Of a stretch of DNA of 12,633 nt, positions 6,452 to 12,633 are shown in pieces. The stretch comes from Minisyncoccota bacterium (GTDB lineage: Bacteria > Patescibacteriota > Minisyncoccia > Minisyncoccales > UBA5738), in contig JALOQL010000038.1 of assembly GCA_025453415.1 (NCBI GenBank), positions 1 through 12,633 on the forward strand, written 5' to 3'. The notes under the pieces were generated by a model, which saw nothing but the letters and a program-made list of their open reading frames with translations, was not told the origin of the DNA and searched no databases. The position numbers were made by a program, and so were the translations under genes. How positions within the stretch are numbered: position 1 is the stretch's first letter; each line of letters starts with the position of its first letter.

Positions 6452-7567
6452 TTACTTTGATTCGGGCTTATTTGTCACAATGAAGCGCGGCTGAAGTCGT
6501 TTCACGGTCTCGTGGATGCCGTGGTATTCGATCTCCTCGGGCGGCAGGGTCGTGCCATCCGGCTCGATGGAGCGCAGCCAAGTCGCGATTTTGGCAGTCT
6601 TGCGCCGCACCTCATCCCAGGTGGGCTGGTCAAAGCCGTCTTCCGGCGGGGTCAGGACCCCGCCGCAGGTGCAAAACACCTGCGCCGAAATCACGGCCGG
6701 ACCGTCGCTGTCCGATACCGGAGTGCTGACCTTGACCGGCATCAGCGGCACGCGGTGCGAACCGCGCATGCCGCCGGCAACCAGGAATATCAGCGAGAAC
6801 GGATTTAAAACATCGCCCAGGGCTGGCCAGACGCCCTGCACGCGCACCAGCGCGACCGGATCATCCTTACCCACGTGCGTTTCCGAATGGCGGTCCAGGC
6901 AGAACGTGGACACCATGGCGCCCACCTCGCCCGTGGCCGCCGACATAACGGAACGGATAACATAGCGGTCGTCGTTGACCAATAACGCGGTCAACTCCGC
7001 CATTTCCGTGCGGGTGTTCAAGCGAACGACCCGCTCGCCCGGACCCTCGAAATAGTTGTCCTGCACTTCAAAGATGTAGCCCTGCTGCATCAGGCTGGAA
7101 TGCAGCAATCCCGTATTGGTCCCGACCTCGCCAAACATCCGGCGCAAAGCGCCGTTCAGCGCCCCGGCGCGCGTCTTGTCCAAACAGAACAACACAAAGG
7201 TCTCGCCGCCGCGCTCTTCAACTTCCATTTCAATGATCTGCGGTCCCATGCCCGCCAAGTTGCCGCAAAACGCGGTCGAGAACAAATCCTGCCCCGCGGC
7301 ATAGGCATTCATGCGCTTGGCCATTTCGGTCGCGGCCACGAACGCCTTGAAACACAACTCGTGGATGCCCGGGTCATTGGGACCGCGCGAATGGCCAAGG
7401 ATTATCGTAATGTCATCGCCCGTCGTGGACACGTGCGCGCTTTTGAACAGGTCGCCGTGGCCGTACAAATAGGTTTTTATTTCGCGCACCATTTCCGGAA
7501 ACGGTTTCATGTGCCCCGGTCCGCCCACGTCCGCCTTGAAAACCGATATCGTGGTTTTTTGCTTCAT
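6452..7567 (-). CDS. fbp: Fructose-1,6-bisphosphate aldolase/phosphatase (type V FBPase)
   Basis: A 371-residue homologue, along its whole length, of the archaeal bifunctional enzyme that joins dihydroxyacetone phosphate and glyceraldehyde 3-phosphate and then removes the 1-phosphate, giving fructose 6-phosphate in gluconeogenesis (cytoplasmic, Mg-dependent). Visible family blocks: T-T-I-S-V-F-K-A-D (5-13) with metal ligand Asp13 and His19; G-D-D (50-52); A-G-Q-D-L (91-95); D130-K-T-x-x-G-A; V-G-K234-D-D-P with the Schiff-base lysine; G-x-M-R-G-S-H (265-271); and E-I-E-Y348. The residue three before the lysine is His231; archaeal enzymes have Tyr there, so the aldolase half may be altered. 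The ATG at 7567 follows the macroglobulin stop by 46 bases on the same strand, with only a distant GGA as ribosome site, so co-transcription is possible. A hairpin terminator follows the TAA. Confidence 0.92.
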   Translation of the reverse strand: MKQKTTISVFKADVGGPGHMKPFPEMVREIKTYLYGHGDLFKSAHVSTTGDDITIILGHSRGPNDPGIHELCFKAFVAATEMAKRMNAYAAGQDLFSTAFCGNLAGMGPQIIEMEVEERGGETFVLFCLDKTRAGALNGALRRMFGEVGTNTGLLHSSLMQQGYIFEVQDNYFEGPGERVVRLNTRTEMAELTALLVNDDRYVIRSVMSAATGEVGAMVSTFCLDRHSETHVGKDDPVALVRVQGVWPALGDVLNPFSLIFLVAGGMRGSHRVPLMPVKVSTPVSDSDGPAVISAQVFCTCGGVLTPPEDGFDQPTWDEVRRKTAKIATWLRSIEPDGTTLPPEEIEYHGIHETVKRLQPRFIVTNKPESK

Positions 7568-7613
7568 AATCGTTTTTTTCCAAGGGTTCCCCCGCCCCTT
7601 CGGTAATTGGTTA

Positions 7614-8771
7614 TTATTCTACCTCAAAGTAGTTGCTCGCGCTACGCCCGAAATTTTCCGGATTGTAGAATTCCGACGCCACGCAAGGAAGCTGCAGGTA
7701 TTTGCCCTTGGCCAGCGCCCGCGCGTAATAATCGAATTCGTAAGTGCCGGCGCGCAAATAGGATACGAATATCAGCGCCCGGTCGTCGCGCAATTCCTTG
7801 TAATCGGGATCAAGAGTGTTGTAGCGCACCTCCGGTTCGGTAAACCGAAGGGATTTCTCCTCGGTTGCCAACTCCAGGTCGATGATTTCCATGCCCGCCG
7901 GGATAAAATCTTCAATGGCCACATTGCGGCGGTCCCGCGGGATCGTCACTTCCAAGTGCGCCCGGATAACGTCGCCGGCCTTGGCGTTCGCCAGCGGCGT
8001 TTTACCTGCGGTATCCTCCCGGGAATAGAAAGCGCGGCTCACCGCGAATCCTTCGTCGCGCGGGCCGGTAATGCCGGACAAATAATATTTCAGGCCCATG
8101 TCGTAGTAAAAGCCATTGCCCTTGCCCGAATCGCCGGTCTTGGCGAATTCAACAAAATTGAGCGCCCCGGTCTTGAACTGCCCGGCCTTGATCTCGGCCT
8201 GCGACTGGTCCAGGATCGTGTTGCGGTCGAATTTCTTTGACACCATCCGCCCGCCGTTGAAACTGGTGGTTAGCGTGAAATCGGCTTCGGTTTCCTTTTT
8301 CCAATTCAGATAACCCGTGAACGCGCGCACCACCGCCAGCGTGTCCTGGGTAGTCCCCCAGGCACCATCCTTGTCGCGCGAATTAAGGATCCAGCGCACG
8401 ACCTTGTCGGTATAAACGGTATCCCGTTTGGACATGGCCAGCGATTCCAGATACAGCGCCGTATCGCCCGCGGTGGTCTCATAATAATCCCAGAACCGGC
8501 GCGATGCCGCCGGAGGCAGGAAGGCTCCGCGGCTGTCGATAACGATGCGGTTATCCAGCACCGCGTTGACCCGCGTATCGAATCCCGACCCGAAATTGCC
8601 GCTGGCCAAAACCATCGACAGCATTGCCAGCGATTTGTTGCTCAAACGGTCCTGCAGTTTGCCGTCGCTGGCCGCAATCTGCTTTATCCGCTCGGCCAGC
8701 CCCGCCGGAAGCGACTCGAAATCGGAATTCAGCATTACCGAGGCAGCGGCGATCGCCTGGTCATCGGCGCC
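7614..8771 (-). CDS. Alpha-2-macroglobulin, C-terminal part after a frameshift
   Basis: This frame continues the macroglobulin after a one-base shift near 8770. Homologous sequence begins at D-D-Q-A-I-A-A-A-S and runs about 384 residues to TAA 7616-7614. It carries the rest of the helical thioester domain (T-A-L-Y-L-E-S-L; K-D-G-A-W-G-T-T-Q-D-T, typical of a thioester-domain end). Macroglobulin-type beta domains follow, including the R-R-N-V-A-I-E-D-F-I-P-A-G block found near the C-terminus of bacterial family members. The frame is open up to about 8944, with a TTG at 8924, but residues before 8770 in this frame have no family resemblance, so an independent start there is unlikely. If the shift is a sequencing error, this is simply the end of one protein of at least 1,670 residues. 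fbp follows 46 bases downstream. Confidence 0.85.
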   Translation of the reverse strand, partial: GADDQAIAAASVMLNSDFESLPAGLAERIKQIAASDGKLQDRLSNKSLAMLSMVLASGNFGSGFDTRVNAVLDNRIVIDSRGAFLPPAASRRFWDYYETTAGDTALYLESLAMSKRDTVYTDKVVRWILNSRDKDGAWGTTQDTLAVVRAFTGYLNWKKETEADFTLTTSFNGGRMVSKKFDRNTILDQSQAEIKAGQFKTGALNFVEFAKTGDSGKGNGFYYDMGLKYYLSGITGPRDEGFAVSRAFYSREDTAGKTPLANAKAGDVIRAHLEVTIPRDRRNVAIEDFIPAGMEIIDLELATEEKSLRFTEPEVRYNTLDPDYKELRDDRALIFVSYLRAGTYEFDYYARALAKGKYLQLPCVASEFYNPENFGRSASNYFEVE

Positions 8772-11700
8772 AACAGCATCCGCACCGCTTCCAGGGTCGG
8801 ATAAAATGCCGGCTCGCGGCTGTCCCACAGGCCGAAGCCGCCATTCGCGTTCTGATTGTTGTAAACCTTCACCAAACCGACATTGACCAGTTCGGTGGCC
8901 GTGTATTCCCGGCCGTTGGTCCAAACTTTTTTCAGTTGGAATTTATCTTCAAGGTTGGGAACGTTCAGGCCGGCAATAACGGTTGCCATCGCCCGCAAGC
9001 GGCTGGATATTTGTTCGGTACAGCCGTAAGGATAACCCACCAGGTAATTCAACCCGTTGGAAAGGAATACCGCCAGCGTCGCCGAACTGTTGACCGTTAG
9101 GCCGCCCCGGTCATTGGCAACATTTCCCGGAAGATAAATGGCTTCGGCCGCGTTGCCGGTCGAGTGACCGGCGGTCGCCGTTGCTTCATAGGTCAGATTA
9201 GGTTGGACCGGGATGGTCAAACGCACCGCATCCGAGAAAGATTCGGAACCGCCATCGGCATTGATCTCGAAAGTATGTATCCCTTTGGTCTGGTCCAGGG
9301 GCGCCTCAACGCCGAAGTAAACTGTCTTTGATTCGCCCGCCTTCAGGTCGACGGTTAGCTTCTTGTCATTGCCCACGAATTTGAGCGTGTTACTGGAGAA
9401 CTGCACCGAAATTTTCTTTTGATCCGAAGACTGGTTAAACACCTGGCTGCCAACAAAGAAGCTATCTCCGGGAATGATGAACCGGGGTTTAAGCGGCACC
9501 ACCATTACGTCCTTTTTAGCCATGAATTCCGCGTAGCCGGCGCCCAGCTTGGTATCGCGGGTGACGCCGATCGCCTCGGCCTCCCACGTGGTCAGATTGT
9601 CGGGCAGGTCGAACTCGATGCGCGCCACACCCGCCGAATCGGTCTTCACGCTGCCGCGCCAAAGCGCCGTGTCGCGGAAATCGCCGCGCACATTGTCCGA
9701 ACTCTGCTCTGCCGCGTTGTCGGCGCCGCCGCCGCCCTTGGAGGGCGCGTCAAAAACCTGCAAAATGTTTTTGATATTCGACGAGGTGCTGACCGCCAGC
9801 GGGAAGCCGTCGTAGAAGAATACGACCGGGTCTCTCTTGGGATTGCCCGCCAGCGCCAGCACGCTCACGTCGACGACCGCCAGCGAAAATTGCGCCTCAA
9901 CCGGCCGCCCGTTGCCGTCGCGAGCGGTAATATTCAGCTTTACTTTTTCTCCGGGCTGGTAGGACTGCTTGTCGGGTTTAACCTGCACGTCCAGGGATCC
10001 CCGCTTGCTGTCGATATTGAATTCCTTGGATCCGTATTTCACTGCCGGGTCGGACGACTGCAGCAGCACCGACACGAAAACATTGGGCCCCCACTCCTCT
10101 TTGGCCGGGAATTCGTAATTGTAGAGGCTGCCGTTGATATCCACAACCTTGTAATCGAAGATCTTGCCGCGCTCGATGGCGATGAGCGCCCGGGCGCGCG
10201 CAAAGGGCGATTCGATGATTAGCTGGCCGGTTTGCCCGGCCTCCAGGTCGGTCTTGGGCGCCTTGATATCCAAAGTGGTGTCGTTGTACGGCCGCACGCT
10301 AGCGATTCCCTCGCCGTAAATATAGATATTGCCGCGGGTCATCACGGTATTGTTGTTCTTGGCGGCCGTGAAATCGATTTCGTATTCACCCTCCTTGTCG
10401 AGACTAGTCTTCTCCGAGTAATCCCCCGATCCGTCCATCTTGATGGTTTTGACCGCGGTGCGGTTCTTGGTCCAATCGTAATTGTAATTGCCGCCAGCCT
10501 CAAGGCGCTTAGCAAAGACCCATTCCACGCGATACACCGTCGCGGTAATTTGTCCGGCATCATTGGTAACTTTGCCGTCAGCGCCCACCGATTTGGCCAG
10601 CAACTTTATTTCCTGGTTCTTGGCGGCGAAATACGGTTCGGTCTTGGCGCCGATGTAGAAACTGCCGGCGTGCACAATGACCGATTTTTGCGTCGACACG
10701 CTCTGCCCCATCGAGTTGCGCGCGGTAATGTCGAAAACGATGATGCGGCTGTTGGCAAACCCGCTGTCGCCCGCCAGCTTCTGCAGATCGACTACCTGTT
10801 CGATAGTGCCTTTGCCGTTGGCATCCAAATCGAGCGTGCCCCGACCAATGAACCGGTCGCCATAGCAATAACCGCTCCCGCAATCCTCATAAAAACCGAA
10901 ATCGTAATTTCCGCCGCGGTATTTGTTGAAGTAGTAATTCTGGCTCGAGACCGTGTATTCCACGCTGGCGTTGGCCACCGGCACCCCGAAGTAATACTGC
11001 GCGTCGACATCGATCTTGACATTATCCTTGGAAACGTATTCATCCTTGCTCGACCGCGCGTCCACCTTGAACGCCGCGGGAACATATTCTTTCACGTCGA
11101 AGGTGCCGCAAAGATAGGTGTCCTTGACGCAAACCCGCCAAGTACCCAGCGGCGCCGCGGCATCGATCGGCATTTCGGCATCCACGGTGCCGAAATCGTC
11201 AAGCTTGATCGTTTGCGACCAGGACGCTTCCCAGCGCGGATTTTTTACCTCCAAGGTCACCTCGCCCGAGCCCCATGACTGGTAATTGCCGTCATAGCCG
11301 AGACGCAGAATACCTTTGATGCTCACCTTGTCGCCGGGCCGGTAGATCGGCCGGTCCGTGTAAATGTAGGCTTTTTTGACGTTTTTGGCCGACCACGCCC
11401 AGCCCACGGACGAATCGCCGCGATCAACGATCGCCGAATCCGCGCCATTGTCCACAATGGTCGGACCGGCGCCGGCTACCGCGACCAGTTTGGCAATGCC
11501 CGAATCATCGGTCGTTCCCGATACCAAAACGTTCTGGCCCTTGTCGTCATAAACCTTAACCGCGGCACCGCCGACCGCGTTGAGCGTTTTGATATCACTG
11601 ATCCAGTAAAGATTCGTGAGGCTGGCCAACTGGTCCGCGCTCAGCGGCGTTTCGTCGCTGGAAATATAGGTTGACGGATTGATCGTCTTTTGCGCCGCCG

Positions 11701-12633
11701 CCATATTGGTCACGGTCAAGAATGTCGTGACATAGGCCTGGTTTTTCTGGTAATCACGGTAAAGCGGATTGGTCACCGACACGATATAATGTCCCAGAGA
11801 CTGCGCAAAACCGTCAGTCGCCGTAACATTGAAATAACTGTTTAGCCAAAAACGCGCCGGCAGGTTCACTTTCGTTTCCTTGGATTCCAGGCATCCGTGC
11901 GGCAAAGGATCCTTGCGGCTTTGAGACCAGTTTTGCAGGCGTTCCTTTTCGCGCCAGAACGACAAAGCATCCAACTTACAGATGCGCACGGTCGCCTCGG
12001 TGATGTTTTTGGCGCCATAGGCAAGCTTAAGCTTGTCGGGAGTGGTCACGCTATAGGACCCCTGCATCGGAAAAATCTCGACCGACTCCGCATCCATCGG
12101 CCCGGTCCTAAATTGAAAAACATCCTTGCCGGCCTGGCCAAACACATCGTTAACCGAAAATTCCAAACGGTAATCGCTTTCCGGCATTAATCCCACGCTG
12201 ACCGACGTGACGAATTCACCCAAAACGCAAGGCGAACTGTCGCGTTCATAGGTTTTCTTGCGCGACTGCCACCATGAGAAAGTCTCAAAATCAAGATTGG
12301 CGCTTATATGCGACCGAATATCCTTGGATTGCGGCGCATCCAGCGGCACATTGGAACACAGCGTAACCGTATCGAGTTCGACCTTACCCAAATTGAAACG
12401 CAAGACCGGGTAAACCTTCAGCCCGATCTTCTGCGGCTGGGAATTAATCTTGGTGCCCGCGGCGTTGACGATGGAATCGATTGAAACATCAATGGTCTTA
12501 CCCGCGCCAACCTTGCCCTTGTCAAACGTAAGATTCAACCGTGTCTTATCGTCGACTTTGACGCAATTGAGGTCTTTTATGGAAAAATTAGGATCGCTGC
12601 ATTTCTGCCCATACTCCTTTTTGATGACCGGCG
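8735..12633 (-). CDS. Alpha-2-macroglobulin family protease inhibitor, main part, 5' end outside window
   Basis: The frame enters from the right edge and stops at TAA 8737-8735; the last nine or so residues are frameshift read-out. Numbering from the edge: beta domains to about 400; an MG2 domain with T-D-R-P-I-Y-R-P-G-D (425-434); further MG domains; a bait-region domain ending near S-Y-Q-P-G-E (890-895); a Gly-rich linker; the central macroglobulin domain with D-F-R-D-T-A-L-W (to 991); then the thioester domain with C1204-T-E-Q1207 (9022-9011). In this family, cleavage of the bait exposes the Cys-Gln thioester, which couples to the attacking protease and cages it. The intact C-x-E-Q indicates the thioester-active type, the type found beside PBP1C. 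The signal peptide and first domains lie outside. A tyrosine/glycine-rich loop with a close Cys pair (around 10,860-10,930) is unusual. Confidence 0.93.
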   Translation of the reverse strand, partial: PVIKKEYGQKCSDPNFSIKDLNCVKVDDKTRLNLTFDKGKVGAGKTIDVSIDSIVNAAGTKINSQPQKIGLKVYPVLRFNLGKVELDTVTLCSNVPLDAPQSKDIRSHISANLDFETFSWWQSRKKTYERDSSPCVLGEFVTSVSVGLMPESDYRLEFSVNDVFGQAGKDVFQFRTGPMDAESVEIFPMQGSYSVTTPDKLKLAYGAKNITEATVRICKLDALSFWREKERLQNWSQSRKDPLPHGCLESKETKVNLPARFWLNSYFNVTATDGFAQSLGHYIVSVTNPLYRDYQKNQAYVTTFLTVTNMAAAQKTINPSTYISSDETPLSADQLASLTNLYWISDIKTLNAVGGAAVKVYDDKGQNVLVSGTTDDSGIAKLVAVAGAGPTIVDNGADSAIVDRGDSSVGWAWSAKNVKKAYIYTDRPIYRPGDKVSIKGILRLGYDGNYQSWGSGEVTLEVKNPRWEASWSQTIKLDDFGTVDAEMPIDAAAPLGTWRVCVKDTYLCGTFDVKEYVPAAFKVDARSSKDEYVSKDNVKIDVDAQYYFGVPVANASVEYTVSSQNYYFNKYRGGNYDFGFYEDCGSGYCYGDRFIGRGTLDLDANGKGTIEQVVDLQKLAGDSGFANSRIIVFDITARNSMGQSVSTQKSVIVHAGSFYIGAKTEPYFAAKNQEIKLLAKSVGADGKVTNDAGQITATVYRVEWVFAKRLEAGGNYNYDWTKNRTAVKTIKMDGSGDYSEKTSLDKEGEYEIDFTAAKNNNTVMTRGNIYIYGEGIASVRPYNDTTLDIKAPKTDLEAGQTGQLIIESPFARARALIAIERGKIFDYKVVDINGSLYNYEFPAKEEWGPNVFVSVLLQSSDPAVKYGSKEFNIDSKRGSLDVQVKPDKQSYQPGEKVKLNITARDGNGRPVEAQFSLAVVDVSVLALAGNPKRDPVVFFYDGFPLAVSTSSNIKNILQVFDAPSKGGGGADNAAEQSSDNVRGDFRDTALWRGSVKTDSAGVARIEFDLPDNLTTWEAEAIGVTRDTKLGAGYAEFMAKKDVMVVPLKPRFIIPGDSFFVGSQVFNQSSDQKKISVQFSSNTLKFVGNDKKLTVDLKAGESKTVYFGVEAPLDQTKGIHTFEINADGGSESFSDAVRLTIPVQPNLTYEATATAGHSTGNAAEAIYLPGNVANDRGGLTVNSSATLAVFLSNGLNYLVGYPYGCTEQISSRLRAMATVIAGLNVPNLEDKFQLKKVWTNGREYTATELVNVGLVKVYNNQNANGGFGLWDSREPAFYPTLEAVRMLLAPMTRRSPLPR

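Noticed and set aside
8926..8932. A6 run as a programmed -1 frameshift site for the macroglobulin
   Set aside because: The A run is not in the correct register for a slippery heptamer, and homology in the original frame continues for about 50 more codons before the shift.
7509..11278. Long plus-strand frames opposite the macroglobulin and fbp (7509-8240, 9419-10222, 10232-11278)
   Set aside because: They are antisense shadows caused by high GC at third codon positions; the translations are rich in Arg, Ala, Val, Gly and His without motifs.
1..12633. CRISPR array, tRNA or rRNA gene, insertion sequence
   Set aside because: No regularly spaced short repeats, cloverleaf with a T-arm sequence, rRNA-like stretch or transposase frame was seen on either strand.

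Overview
The window is bacterial, with envelope-dominated coding content. Every long gene reads cleanly in the standard bacterial code. The genes have moderately high GC and the spacers are AT-richer. Start sites mostly lack a clear Shine-Dalgarno sequence. The mix of a tandem prealbumin/CnaB-repeat surface protein, PBP1C, a thioester alpha-2-macroglobulin and an archaeal-type fructose-1,6-bisphosphate aldolase/phosphatase suggests an uncultivated, metagenome-derived lineage. Candidate Phyla Radiation/Patescibacteria or a neighbouring deep branch is possible, but this is inference and no marker gene in the window settles it.

Layout, left to right. (1) 1-2278, minus: N-terminal 759 residues of a secreted protein built of eight CnaB/prealbumin-like repeats; its C-terminus lies beyond the left edge. 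(2) 2279-3040: a 760-base spacer that holds a consensus promoter, a candidate structured RNA ending in a T10 tract, and three strong hairpins. (3) 3041-3823, minus: a four-helix membrane protein that resembles the bestrophin-like/DUF4239 group. (4) 3824-3944: divergent promoters. (5) 3945-6029, plus: pbpC, a bifunctional peptidoglycan synthase that may be leaderless. (6) 6030-6451: a second spacer with a shared terminator, a second candidate structured RNA with its own extended -10 promoter, and the fbp terminator. (7) 6452-7567, minus: type V FBP aldolase/phosphatase, with His where the archaeal enzymes have a catalytic Tyr. (8) 7614-12633, minus: alpha-2-macroglobulin, running off the right edge and broken by a single-base frameshift near 8770.

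How it fits together. PBP1C and bacterial alpha-2-macroglobulin form a known functional pair: the macroglobulin traps proteases that get through a damaged envelope, and PBP1C repairs peptidoglycan. Here both are present within 1.6 kb but converge on each other, with fbp lying downstream of the macroglobulin on the same strand. The repeat protein and the four-helix protein are also envelope components. fbp is the only metabolic gene (gluconeogenesis). The least explained parts are the two spacers, each of which holds a possible small-RNA gene on the minus strand.
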